DNA of 64,000 bases from Oerskovia douganii. Lineage in GTDB: Bacteria; Actinomycetota; Actinomycetes; Actinomycetales; Cellulomonadaceae. Each line of letters opens with the position of its first letter. Within the stretch, counting starts at the first letter, position 1. A program made the translations under genes and the position numbers. The notes beneath the pieces were generated by a model, which did no database searches, was not told the origin of the DNA, and worked only from the letters and a program-made list of their open reading frames with translations. Shown here in pieces: positions 25,095-32,600 of the stretch. The stretch spans positions 1 to 64,000 of the forward strand of contig NZ_JACSPN010000017.1 of NCBI RefSeq assembly GCF_015142735.1, written 5' to 3'.

Positions 25095-25570
25095 CCGCCC
25101 CGACCGCATCGAAGCCCACGACGCCGGCCGACCCCAACGATCTGCGCACCGCCCTCACCAAGCTCGCGGACGAGTGGATGCGACGTGCGCCGCTCATCCC
25201 CGAGGCCCAGGTCCGCACCCTGCTCGCCGCTCACCCGGCAGAGGTCGTGTCCGACACCCGACGCGAGGACGTGGCGCGAGTCGCCAAGTACCAGGCCATG
25301 CGGGATCACGAGCCCCGACACATGGGCTGCGCGTGCGGCGCCAAGTTCGGCGACTCCATCGACGCGCGGTGGCACCTTGCGAACCAGGTGACCGCCGCCA
25401 TCTTGGCCGCGCTCCCCGCCCCGCCCGTGGTGGCTGACATCATGCGCGACATCAACGACCGTGTCGGGCGCGCCACGTTCGAGGGTGACAACTTCCCGGT
25501 CTACGCCGTCCCGCTGTACGTAGTCGAGGACGCCCTTGATGCCCGCCTGAGAGGAGCAACCCATGACTGA
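25091..25570 (+). CDS. Hypothetical phage protein with CxC motif, 159 residues
   Basis: GTG 25091 overlaps the preceding stop. Mostly helical, with a possible metal-binding HMGCACGAKFGDSIDARWHLANQ segment (Cys, Cys, His) in the middle, a pattern common in actinophage accessory proteins. Function unknown. Confidence 0.6.
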   Translation: MTAPTASKPTTPADPNDLRTALTKLADEWMRRAPLIPEAQVRTLLAAHPAEVVSDTRREDVARVAKYQAMRDHEPRHMGCACGAKFGDSIDARWHLANQVTAAILAALPAPPVVADIMRDINDRVGRATFEGDNFPVYAVPLYVVEDALDARLRGATHD

Positions 25571-25781
25571 GTACACGCCCACGACGGACGTTGTCCGTGC
25601 GGAGTATTGGGAGCACGGGGCGTACCGCTATGGCCGTGCACGGGGCGACGAGTTCGAGGCCGAGTTCGACCGGTGGCTGGCCGCGCACGAGGCGGAGGTT
25701 CGGGAGCGCATCGCCCAGGACATCGCTCGTGCGGTCGGCGAGGGCACCGCATCCGACATCGCGAGAGGAGCAACCCGATGA
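25563..25781 (+). CDS. Hypothetical phage protein, 72 residues
   Basis: ATG 25563 follows GAGAGGAG and overlaps the upstream gene by eight bases. The product is acidic and helical (FEAEFDRWLAAHEAEVRERIA). Function unknown. Confidence 0.6.
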   Translation: MTEYTPTTDVVRAEYWEHGAYRYGRARGDEFEAEFDRWLAAHEAEVRERIAQDIARAVGEGTASDIARGATR

Positions 25782-26095
25782 CGACCCGTTACTACACGGC
25801 CCGCGTCGCCGAGCTGCTGACCGAGCATCGCTTCCACTACACCGACACGGACGGCGTGGACTGGTGCCGTTGCGGCATGGACGAGTGCAACGGTCACGCC
25901 AACCATCAGGCGGAGGTGTTGGCTGCTGCTGGCCTGATCCCCACGAGCGTCGAGTGGGGCGTGTCCTGGCGAGGTGTCCCGCAGCAGTCTCTAGGCGGCC
26001 CGCTCACCGAGGATGAGGCCAGGTCCAGGGCGATCCACGACTTCGCGCTCATCGCCCGCCCCGCACACGACTGGAAGGACGCAACCGATGACTGA
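25778..26095 (+). CDS. Hypothetical phage protein with Cys/His cluster, 105 residues
   Basis: It starts at ATG 25778 (ATGA overlap, GAGAGGAG upstream). WCRCGMDECNGHANHQAEVL contains three Cys and two His in a zinc-knuckle-like spacing and resembles the segment in the 25091 protein. Function unknown. Confidence 0.6.
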   Translation: MTTRYYTARVAELLTEHRFHYTDTDGVDWCRCGMDECNGHANHQAEVLAAAGLIPTSVEWGVSWRGVPQQSLGGPLTEDEARSRAIHDFALIARPAHDWKDATDD

Positions 26096-26423
26096 CGCAC
26101 GCACGTGGCTCGACCAGGTGGACGCACGCACCAACGCCATGCCCGGGCCGTGGGAGGTCAGGGACCGGGAGATCCGCGACCGGGACAACCTCGTCGTGGG
26201 GACGATCCTGCGGCCTGCGAACGCCGAGCACATCGCGGCCGCGCGGACTGACCTGCCCGCCGCGACCAAGAAGCTCCGCGCCGTGCTCGACCTGCACGCG
26301 CCACGGCCCTACGACGCGATCCGCGACGGCGTGGCATTCGGGCAGACCGACTACCCGGACCTGTGCTGCGAGTGCCGGTCGACCTACCCCTGCCCGACCA
26401 TCACCGCACTGGAGGACGCATGA
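26088..26423 (+). CDS. Hypothetical phage protein, 111 residues
   Basis: It starts at ATG 26088, overlapping the previous gene by eight bases. The sequence (TWLDQVDARTNAMPGPWEVRDREI ... AAARTDLPAATKKLRAVLDLH ... CCECRSTYPCPT) matches a class of short actinophage proteins ending in a Cys-rich CP motif. Function unknown. Confidence 0.65.
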   Translation: MTDARTWLDQVDARTNAMPGPWEVRDREIRDRDNLVVGTILRPANAEHIAAARTDLPAATKKLRAVLDLHAPRPYDAIRDGVAFGQTDYPDLCCECRSTYPCPTITALEDA

Positions 26424-26728
26424 GCACCGACGACCTGACCCCACGCGCGAGGGAGTGGGCGCGAACTCGTGCCACGGGCATCGGCGCCCTCGTGTCCGAG
26501 CTGGCCGACGAGGTAGACCGACTACGCGCCGAGAACGAGCGGTACCGCAACCTCTGGGACCGCCACGGCAAGAACGACCTCCTCGCCGAGAGGGACGCGG
26601 CACGGGCAGCACTCGAACGCGTACGGGCGCTCACGGACCGCATCGAGGGGATCGACAGCGACTTCGCTCACCGCAAGACCATCGTCACCCACCTCCGCAT
26701 CGCCGCCCTCGAAGGGAAGCCCTCATGA
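26420..26728 (+). CDS. Coiled-coil phage protein, 102 residues
   Basis: ATG 26420 overlaps the preceding stop. Residues 25-80 have a heptad pattern (ELADEVDRLRAENERYRNLW, LLAERDAARAALERVRALTDRI) and probably form a dimeric coiled coil. Function unknown. Confidence 0.65.
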   Translation: MSTDDLTPRAREWARTRATGIGALVSELADEVDRLRAENERYRNLWDRHGKNDLLAERDAARAALERVRALTDRIEGIDSDFAHRKTIVTHLRIAALEGKPS

Positions 26729-27060
26729 CCCGCATCGACACCGTGGACCAGCTCAACGCACTACCCATCGGCAGCGTGATCCGACTCGGCAGCGGGCAGG
26801 TGTTCGTCCGCGTCGACCTTGAAGGGCGATGGGACTGGCAAACCCCAGGTTGCGCTGACTACTGGGGATCTGCCCACGTCCTGGCTGAGCACGACGGCCC
26901 CCACGCCCTGCTGCACGTGCCGGGGCGTGACCTCGTGCAGGAAGCCCAAGCCAACGCATGGGACGAGGGGAAGCGGGCCGGGCGCGCCGACGTACTCAGC
27001 CGCCAGCGCGCGAACACGACCCCCAACCCGTACCGAGACGAGGCCCCGCGTCAAGGTTGA
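26725..27060 (+). CDS. Hypothetical phage protein, 111 residues
   Basis: Last gene of the 22.6-27.1 kb operon (ATGA overlap). The N-terminus LNALPIGSVIRLGSGQVFVRVD suggests a small beta-barrel and resembles the 24615 product. It ends 43 bp before a strong bidirectional terminator. Confidence 0.65.
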   Translation: MTRIDTVDQLNALPIGSVIRLGSGQVFVRVDLEGRWDWQTPGCADYWGSAHVLAEHDGPHALLHVPGRDLVQEAQANAWDEGKRAGRADVLSRQRANTTPNPYRDEAPRQG

Positions 27061-27103
27061 CCCCCGCAACCTGGACGCACCGGCCCGTAGCGCAAGGTTG
27101 AGT

Positions 27104-27148
27104 CAAGGCCTGAGACTAGATGACTCCCTCATCTAGCCTCAGGCCTTG
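27104..27148. terminator. Bidirectional terminator between convergent genes
   Basis: CAAGGCCTGAG then CTAGATGA (27104-27123) pair with TCATCTAG then CTCAGGCCTTG (27129-27148) around a CTCCC loop; only one opposed A/C pair interrupts the stem. The minus-strand gene's stop lies inside the stem. Confidence 0.85.
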
Positions 27149-27549
27149 TTCGTGTGCATGTCGAGGTGGTCGAGGAACGCCTCCGCGAGCTCGTGCCAAC
27201 CCTCCGCCGGCACGTCTCCATCGATCATCCTTGTCGTCATCGAGACACTGACCTCGTCGCCAGCACGGGAGCGGATCCACAGCTCCGGCCCGTCGGGCTC
27301 CCAGCAGAGGCTGAACGTCTTTTTCCTGGCGTCGGCGCGGGTCATGACGATCGCGCCGTTGGTGCCGTTCCGCAGGTCAGTGACGACCTGGGAGAAGTCG
27401 CCGCTGTACGCCCAGCGAGGGAACACGTCCTCGAACGCGAGGTCGACCAGCCAGCGGGGCTCATCGAGGTGTTCGCGGCCGCACATGAGCAGGCCGAGGG
27501 CCATGCCTTCGGAGACCGCTAGGCGTTGGCGTGGGGCTGAGATCTTCAT
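27139..27549 (-). CDS. Minus-strand moron protein, 136 residues, unknown
   Basis: This gene runs against the early operons, between its own terminator and a separate control region. The product is soluble and mixed alpha/beta (WLVDLAFEDVFPRWAYSGDFSQVV ... IVMTRADARKKTFSLCWEPDGPELWIRS ... WHELAEAFLDHLDMH). The arrangement is that of a moron expressed from the prophage; no family recognised. Start ATG 27549. Confidence 0.65.
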   Translation of the reverse strand: MKISAPRQRLAVSEGMALGLLMCGREHLDEPRWLVDLAFEDVFPRWAYSGDFSQVVTDLRNGTNGAIVMTRADARKKTFSLCWEPDGPELWIRSRAGDEVSVSMTTRMIDGDVPAEGWHELAEAFLDHLDMHTNKA

Positions 27550-27860
27550 GCCTGGACCCTATCCGCACGCCAGAAGACCCCCGGCTCGGCGTTGAGTCCG
27601 GGGGTCTTGGTGGTGTTGGTGGTGGCATCGGTCGCCGCCTTCCCTGGGTGGGGTTGGGTCGCCGTGCCGGTCTTGGTGGGCCGCGGTTGCTGGTCATCGT
27701 GGGGCCTTCCTGTGGGGGCTGGGTTGGTGGGGCGCGGGTGTTGGTGCTGGTCAACGTCACCGTGTCCGGTTTGTCGTCATGAGTGGAACTCTACACCGTG
27801 TAGTTCCACTGTCAACCCGCAACAGTTCCAAAGTCAACCCCCTACACCTACGCTAGTTCC
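27550..27860. promoter_or_regulatory. Control region with hairpin, T/G-rich tract and four TGGAACT sites
   Basis: It holds a perfect hairpin at 27574-27608, then a strongly G/T-biased stretch (27605-27770) with no convincing gene, then TGGAACT sites at 27784-27790, 27802-27808 (reverse), 27824-27830 (reverse) and 27855-27861 (reverse). The first two form an inverted pair around CTACACCGTG. A rightward promoter TTCCAA (27826-27831), 17 bp, TACGCT (27849-27854) sits six bases before the next ATG, so that mRNA is probably leaderless. Confidence 0.6.
27574..27608. terminator. Perfect 11-bp hairpin upstream of the minus-strand moron
   Basis: AAGACCCCCGG (27574-27584) pairs exactly with CCGGGGGTCTT (27598-27608). 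It lies 25 bp upstream of the leftward gene, so leftward transcripts from the operator region would have to pass it; an attenuator or a terminator of a short RNA are both possible. Confidence 0.55.
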
Positions 27861-28676
27861 ATGACCAACCAGGAATGCGCACTCAACTGCGGCCGCCAAG
27901 TTCCTGACTCGTCCTACATCTGCCCACCATGCGGCACCACCACCACCCGCCTCCTCCAGTCCGTCCAAGACGAGCTCATCGAAGGCCCACCACGCCGCGT
28001 CATCCCCGGCCTCGCCACCGACCTCGACACCGCCATCACCCGCGAAACCAACTTCGGCACCGGCGGCAGCGCATCCGGCGAAACCCCAGTCCTGTTCAAC
28101 ACCAGCGCCTCCGAAGCCCGCACAGTCCTCCTCTCCGCCCTCGCCACCTGGACCGCGCTCATCGCCGAGCAACGCGGCCTCCCCCACCCCGCCTACCTCC
28201 TCCGCGACCTCGCCGCCTTCCTCGAACACCAGGTCACCTGGCTCCGAGCCCAGGCCGCCGGCGCCGAAGCCCTCGACGAGATCACCGCGGCACTCCGCAA
28301 CGCGACCCGCGTCATTGACCGCCCCGCCGACCGGAAGTACGCCGGGCCCTGCACCACCCCCGACTGCGACGGCGAGTTCATCGCCTACGACCAGGCCCGC
28401 CTCGCCCACTGCCGCGACTGCACCGCCACCGTCGAACTCACCGCACGCCAAGACGAGCTCCTCGAACGGGCGAACGACATGCTCCTCACCGCCCCCCAAC
28501 TCGAGAAGGCCCTCGGTGGCCTCGGGACCGAGGTCCGGGCCAAGCGCATCCACGAGTGGTGCGCCCGGGACCGCCTCACGAACCGGGGCACACCTGACCG
28601 GCCCATGTACCGGGTCGGGGACGTCCGCCACCTCGCCGCGCTGGCCGCGGCACGCAAGGGAAAGGCAGTCGCATGA
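27861..28676 (+). CDS. Zinc-ribbon and helix-turn-helix phage protein, 271 residues
   Basis: Two zinc-binding clusters are visible: Cys-x3-Cys ... Cys-x2-Cys near residues 6-24 (CALNCGRQVPDSSYICPPCG) and a second at about 160-185 (CTTPDCDGEF ... CRDC). The C-terminal part contains a winged-helix-like segment (LTAPQLEKALGGLG ... IHEWCARDRL ... YRVGDVRHL). Actinophages often carry such proteins in the early region; a regulatory role is likely but unproven. ATG 27861 is six bases after the -10 box. Confidence 0.7.
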   Translation: MTNQECALNCGRQVPDSSYICPPCGTTTTRLLQSVQDELIEGPPRRVIPGLATDLDTAITRETNFGTGGSASGETPVLFNTSASEARTVLLSALATWTALIAEQRGLPHPAYLLRDLAAFLEHQVTWLRAQAAGAEALDEITAALRNATRVIDRPADRKYAGPCTTPDCDGEFIAYDQARLAHCRDCTATVELTARQDELLERANDMLLTAPQLEKALGGLGTEVRAKRIHEWCARDRLTNRGTPDRPMYRVGDVRHLAALAAARKGKAVA

Positions 28677-29011
28677 CCGAGACGCCGATGCAGCGCGTCG
28701 AGTACCTCCTCGGGCGCGTGAAGGAGGAAGAGGCGCGCGTCAAGGCCGCGGAGGACCTGAACGAGAAGCTCTACCGCTCCGACTCCGCCGTCCGCGAGGT
28801 CACCGCCGAACCCGTGCGCAACGGGTGGCGGTTCTGGGCCCGCACGAAGCACCACGGGCCCTACAAGTGGGACACCGAGGAGACCGAGTTCGTCCTGACC
28901 GACGACGAGGTCGAGGCCTTCCGACGCTTCCTCGACGTGTACGCCAGCCAGCGGACGGCCGCGAAGAAGTCCTACGAGGACCAGATCCTGCACCCGAAGG
29001 AGCGGCGCTGA
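28673..29011 (+). CDS. Hypothetical phage protein, 112 residues
   Basis: ATG 28673 overlaps the preceding stop. Charged, helical at both ends, with WRFWARTKHHGPYKWD in the middle. Function unknown. Confidence 0.6.
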   Translation: MTETPMQRVEYLLGRVKEEEARVKAAEDLNEKLYRSDSAVREVTAEPVRNGWRFWARTKHHGPYKWDTEETEFVLTDDEVEAFRRFLDVYASQRTAAKKSYEDQILHPKERR

Positions 29012-29118
29012 TGGACGGCCCGCACGAGTGGCTCGCATGGTTCCCGCCCGCTTGCGTCCTCGCCGCCCTCATTGGCCTCGCCATCCTCGGCTTCTTCCCC
29101 CGACCACCCCGCCACTAG
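29011..29118 (+). CDS. Single-pass membrane peptide, 35 residues
   Basis: It starts at ATG 29011 in a TGATG overlap. One hydrophobic helix (FPPACVLAALIGLAILGFF) and a basic tail RPPRH. Possibly a small phage membrane modulator. Confidence 0.55.
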   Translation: MDGPHEWLAWFPPACVLAALIGLAILGFFPRPPRH

Positions 29119-29126
29119 GAGCACCC

Positions 29127-29612
29127 GTGAACCGCGACCAGATCCTCGACACGGCAGGCAGCCTCATCAACGGCGACCGCGCCCGCGACTACGGCGACGC
29201 CGCCGAGAACTTCCAACGCATCGCCGACCTCTGGTGCCCGATCCTCGGGGTCGACGTGACAGCGACCGACGTCGCCTTGTGTCTGACGCAGCTCAAGGTC
29301 GCGCGCCTCATCACGTCGCCGGGGCACCAGGATTCGTGGGTGGACGCGGCGGGGTACGTCGCGCTCGGTGGGGAGATCGCGTCCAGGTCGGCCGCTGTCG
29401 ACGTCGTGCAGGAGCCCGCAGCCCCCGCGTGGGGCTACGACCCTGCCGGGCCGCGCCTCGACCACCCGGCGTTCGACGCCGAGACCATCTACCCGCGCAA
29501 CACCGCAGCTATGAGCGCTGCGAACGCCGCCGGTGTCCTCGCCGAGCCCTCCCGCTTCGACACGCTCTACGCGGACCCGCAGGGCGAGACCGTCGTCAGG
29601 GGCACTGAATGA
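29127..29612 (+). CDS. DUF6378-like phage protein (MazG-like helical domain)
   Basis: The 161-residue product begins with ILDTAGSLINGDRARDYGDAAENFQRIADLW and continues with DVALCLTQLKVARLITSPGHQDSWVDAAGYVALGGE. This pattern matches the DUF6378 family of actinophages, which resembles all-alpha NTP pyrophosphohydrolases. A nucleotide-pool role is inference. GTG 29127. Confidence 0.7.
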   Translation: MNRDQILDTAGSLINGDRARDYGDAAENFQRIADLWCPILGVDVTATDVALCLTQLKVARLITSPGHQDSWVDAAGYVALGGEIASRSAAVDVVQEPAAPAWGYDPAGPRLDHPAFDAETIYPRNTAAMSAANAAGVLAEPSRFDTLYADPQGETVVRGTE

Positions 29613-29845
29613 GCCTCGCCGAACTTCACACACGCGACACGGTGCGCCGCGGCGGGACCTGCACCGTCACCCGCATCCGCGCCGCACTCCCACCCGAAGA
29701 CCTCGCATGGCTCGACACCGCCCTCGCCGCCCACCCCGACGACGAACCCGCCGCCGGCATCGCCCGCACCCTGACCGCCGACGGCCACCCCATCAAGGGC
29801 CAGACCGTGGCCCGCCACCGACGAGGAGAGTGCACCTGTGAGTGA
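29609..29845 (+). CDS. Small DNA-binding-like phage protein, 78 residues
   Basis: ATG 29609 overlaps the preceding stop. The C-terminal half (AGIARTLTADGHPIKGQTVARHRRGEC) looks like a helix-turn-helix with a conserved RHRRGEC end seen in short actinophage proteins. DNA binding is inferred. Confidence 0.65.
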   Translation: MSLAELHTRDTVRRGGTCTVTRIRAALPPEDLAWLDTALAAHPDDEPAAGIARTLTADGHPIKGQTVARHRRGECTCE

Positions 29846-30005
29846 CGACCCCACCGCCGCAGCCCTGACGGACGCCCTGGCGCGCCTGACCGCCGTCCGC
29901 GAGTACGTCGAGCACCCCGGCAACTGGGGCGCCCTCGACGGGCGCCGACGCCTCCTCCTCGGCCTCCTCGACGGCGAACCCATCAACTGGAAGGACCAGC
30001 CATGA
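29838..30005 (+). CDS. Small phage protein, 55 residues
   Basis: It starts at GTG 29838, overlapping the previous gene by eight bases, and ends in an ATGA overlap with the next. Helical and acidic (TAVREYVEHPGNWGALDGRRRLLLGLLDG). Function unknown. Confidence 0.55.
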   Translation: MSDDPTAAALTDALARLTAVREYVEHPGNWGALDGRRRLLLGLLDGEPINWKDQP

Positions 30006-30421
30006 GCGGCCGCAAACGGTACTCCAACGACGACATGCACAAAGCCATCGGCCGGGGCTACCAGTCCGGCCTAGCCGACGGCCGCGTCGGCGCGGTCTTC
30101 TCCCACGGGTACTGGCTGAACGACACCTCACGCGCCGAGGTCGCCCTCGACGAGGACGACGACCCGACCACCAGCGTCCTCGAACGGATCAAGGCCGAGT
30201 ATGCCCGCCACGTCCCAGTGTTCGACCCGGAACAGACGCGTCTCGGGTACAGCATCTCGGAGAAGAACCACCACCTGTTCTCGTGCGCGGCGACCGACTG
30301 CCCGCACTTCTGGCCCTGCCCGACCTGGCACCTCATGCGCCACCTCGACGGCTCCGACCAGAGCACCTACACGTTCCCCGCCGTGCGGGACGCCGAACCC
30401 GAGAAGGGCCTCCACCTGTGA
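30002..30421 (+). CDS. Hypothetical phage protein, 139 residues
   Basis: It starts at ATG 30002. The C-terminal half has a Cys/His cluster (HHLFSCAATDCPHFWPCPTWHLMRH) that may bind zinc. It precedes the metallophosphoesterase gene (GTGA overlap). Function unknown. Confidence 0.6.
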   Translation: MSGRKRYSNDDMHKAIGRGYQSGLADGRVGAVFSHGYWLNDTSRAEVALDEDDDPTTSVLERIKAEYARHVPVFDPEQTRLGYSISEKNHHLFSCAATDCPHFWPCPTWHLMRHLDGSDQSTYTFPAVRDAEPEKGLHL

Positions 30422-31644
30422 GTCTCGCTGACACGCACGCCCGCATCGCGCCCAAGGTCCCCCGGCCACGCACCGCCCCCACCGGGTTCGAGCCCGGGGT
30501 GAAGTACGACGCCGGCGAACCGTCCGTCGTCACACTCGCCCTCAAGGAGATCCCCGACGACGAGAAGCAGTGGCGCGACGAGATCAAGCGCGTCACCACC
30601 CTCGATCTGCCCGACCATCGGCGCGTCGAGATCCAGCAGGTCCGCTACTGGGGCGACCCCAAGGACCCGATGGTCTACGTGCGGTTCGGGATCCGCGACC
30701 GCGACCACGCGGACGGACCCGCCGTGGACCACGCGGAGCTCGTGCGCGTCGCCAAGACCAACCGGCGCACCCCCGCGACGAAGACCAAGACTGGCCGCAC
30801 CCGTGTCACCGTCCTCGCCGACCCCCAGATAGGGAAGGTCGACCAGCACGGCGGCACACCCGAGCTCTACAACCGGCTCGAGGACATGCTGACCCAGCAC
30901 GACCAGATCGTGCGCGAGACCCCGTGCGACGACGCCGTGATCCTCGACCCCGGCGACCTGACCGAAGGGTTCGAGAACACCGCCCAGCAGGCCCACACGA
31001 ACGACCTGTCCTTCCCGGAGCAGCTGCGGCACGCGCGCGTCATCCTGACGAACGTCGTGACCCGCCTCGCGGCCCGCCACCGGTCAACGCTCGTCGCGAC
31101 CGTGCCGTCCAACCACACCCAGTGGCGCCGCGGGAAGGACCGACTCGGGAAGCCTGGCGACGACTTCGGCCTCGAGACCCACCGTGCCGTCGCCGACGCC
31201 CTGACCCTCGCGAAGCGCGGCGACATCACCTTCACCATGCCCGACCCGTGGGAAGAGTCCCTCGCGCTCACCGTCCGCGGCGCCATCATCGGCCTCGTCC
31301 ACGGACACCAGGCCCGCTCCGGCCAGTTCCCGACGTGGTGGGCGAAGCAGACCCACGGAGACCAGCCCCTCGCGGCCGCCACGATCGCCGTCACAGGGCA
31401 CTACCACTCGTTCAGCATGCAACCAACGGGCGCTGTCGACGGCCGCGCGAAGTACTGGATCCAGGCCCCCGCGCTCGACGGCGGGTCGTCCTGGTGGCGT
31501 CACCTGTCCGGCGACACGTCCGAACCCGGAATTGTCACATTCACGGTCGACGATGAAGGGAATTGGGACAACCTCCGCGTCATCCGACCACGCGTCAAGA
31601 TCCCATGCCTACAAGCTCCTGCACCCGACCTCGGGCTTGCTTGA
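30418..31644 (+). CDS. Calcineurin-like metallophosphoesterase
   Basis: This 408-residue protein carries the metallophosphoesterase motifs in order: VLADPQIGK, LDPGDLTEG, VPSNHTQWR (variant of GNH), GLVHGHQ and TGHYHSF (GHxH). The family includes phage DNA nucleases and nucleotide phosphatases; domain order suggests a DNA-repair-exonuclease-like enzyme. The last 50 bases overlap the convergent gene at 31595. GTG 30418 overlaps the preceding stop. Confidence 0.8.
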   Translation: MSLADTHARIAPKVPRPRTAPTGFEPGVKYDAGEPSVVTLALKEIPDDEKQWRDEIKRVTTLDLPDHRRVEIQQVRYWGDPKDPMVYVRFGIRDRDHADGPAVDHAELVRVAKTNRRTPATKTKTGRTRVTVLADPQIGKVDQHGGTPELYNRLEDMLTQHDQIVRETPCDDAVILDPGDLTEGFENTAQQAHTNDLSFPEQLRHARVILTNVVTRLAARHRSTLVATVPSNHTQWRRGKDRLGKPGDDFGLETHRAVADALTLAKRGDITFTMPDPWEESLALTVRGAIIGLVHGHQARSGQFPTWWAKQTHGDQPLAAATIAVTGHYHSFSMQPTGAVDGRAKYWIQAPALDGGSSWWRHLSGDTSEPGIVTFTVDDEGNWDNLRVIRPRVKIPCLQAPAPDLGLA

Positions 31645-32011
31645 GTCCTGTGTGCTTGTCGATGTCGTGGGCAGCCCGTTGATACACGGCGAACTGCTCG
31701 TTGACCAACGGGTGCTCATTCCGGCCAAGGAGAGGCGCGTCGAAATCATCGCGCTGATGAATTGTCGGGTCGTAGAGCAGTCCGTCACGTTCCAGCCAGA
31801 CATGCTTGCCGACGTCGGGCGTTGCGAGCCTTCGGCCCTCCACGAGCTGCCACGTGCCGAAGCCATGCTCTTCGAGCAGGGCCGCGGCGATCCGAGACGC
31901 GACCGTGCACTTCCATTGCGGGAAGCCGATCAACCCCTCAACCTCCTCATGTCCGCACTGCGCGAACGCCGCGTTGAGCCGGTCTGTGAATGCGACGAGG
32001 TCGGGGTCCAT
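31595..32011 (-). CDS. Minus-strand moron, possible papain/transglutaminase-like protein
   Basis: This 138-residue product is transcribed against its neighbours and overlaps the 3' end of the phosphoesterase gene by 50 bp. WKCTVASRIAAALLEEHGFGTWQLVEGRR ... GKHVWLERDGLLYDPT has a Cys, His, Asp order and HVW/YDPT contexts like the catalytic triad of transglutaminase-like and papain-fold enzymes. It resembles no enzyme I can name; the catalytic reading is inference. Start ATG 32011. Likely expressed from the prophage. Confidence 0.55.
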   Translation of the reverse strand: MDPDLVAFTDRLNAAFAQCGHEEVEGLIGFPQWKCTVASRIAAALLEEHGFGTWQLVEGRRLATPDVGKHVWLERDGLLYDPTIHQRDDFDAPLLGRNEHPLVNEQFAVYQRAAHDIDKHTGLKQARGRVQELVGMGS

Positions 32012-32046
32012 TCATCCATTGTCCCATCTTCTGATTCTGTTCCAGA

Positions 32047-32121
32047 TTATCCACAGGAGAAGCCATGAACTCAGGAACACAACCATTCCATGTCGGAACT
32101 CGCCCCGGTAAACTAAGGAAC
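32047..32121 (+). promoter_or_regulatory. Promoter region with DnaA-box-like site
   Basis: TTATCCACA (32047-32055) matches the strong DnaA box consensus. A promoter follows: TTCCAT (32086-32091), 17 bp, TAAACT (32109-32114), eight bases before ATG 32122. A CGGAACT variant of the operator motif lies in the spacer (32094-32100). Confidence 0.5.
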
Positions 32122-32358
32122 ATGGCAGAACTCGACGACCTCCGCAAAGCAGCAGCCGCCCACCGCGACACCATCACCGCCGAAGCCGAAGCACGCGCAG
32201 CCCGGGACGCCGCGATCCTCACCGCACACGGAGCGAACTACCCCTCCGACCAGATCATCGACGCGTCCGGCCTGTCCGGCGCCGGGTACTGGAAGGTCCT
32301 CGAACGCCACGGCGCCCCGAAGCGACCAAAGCACCGACCAGCCGAGGACACCCAGTGA
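32122..32358 (+). CDS. Small helical phage protein, 78 residues
   Basis: I chose ATG 32122 (AAGGAA at 32115-32120 and a -10 box just upstream) over an in-frame ATG at 32065. The N-terminal half is a charged helix, and the rest resembles a helix-turn-helix (YPSDQIIDASGLSGAGYWKVLERHGAP). Possibly a DNA-binding protein. Confidence 0.6.
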   Translation: MAELDDLRKAAAAHRDTITAEAEARAARDAAILTAHGANYPSDQIIDASGLSGAGYWKVLERHGAPKRPKHRPAEDTQ

Positions 32359-32600
32359 GCCTGACCGTCGGGGACCTGACCCCGCAGCACATCGGCCGCA
32401 CCGTCACCATCGACGGGTCCGGCGCACGCATCACGGGCCAGCTCCGGACACTCCGCGTCGAGACGGACTGGATCACCGAGATGCGCTTCGGGACCGACGA
32501 GTCGGAGCAGGTGCCCGGGCGGCAGACCATGACGCTCGCCGTCGGCGCCTGGACCACCGAGAACCTGCCGCTCACGACACCCGTGGAGGTCGCACCGTGA
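32355..32600 (+). CDS. Hypothetical phage protein, 81 residues
   Basis: GTG 32355 overlaps the preceding stop. Beta-rich sequence (GRTVTIDGSGARITGQLRTLRVET) like a small barrel. It ends in a GTGA overlap. Function unknown. Confidence 0.6.
   Translation: MSLTVGDLTPQHIGRTVTIDGSGARITGQLRTLRVETDWITEMRFGTDESEQVPGRQTMTLAVGAWTTENLPLTTPVEVAP

Noticed and set aside
27461-27760. Proline-rich minus-strand frame
   Set aside because: It overlaps the supported 27139-27549 gene and the hairpin, and its composition only mirrors the G/T-rich tract.
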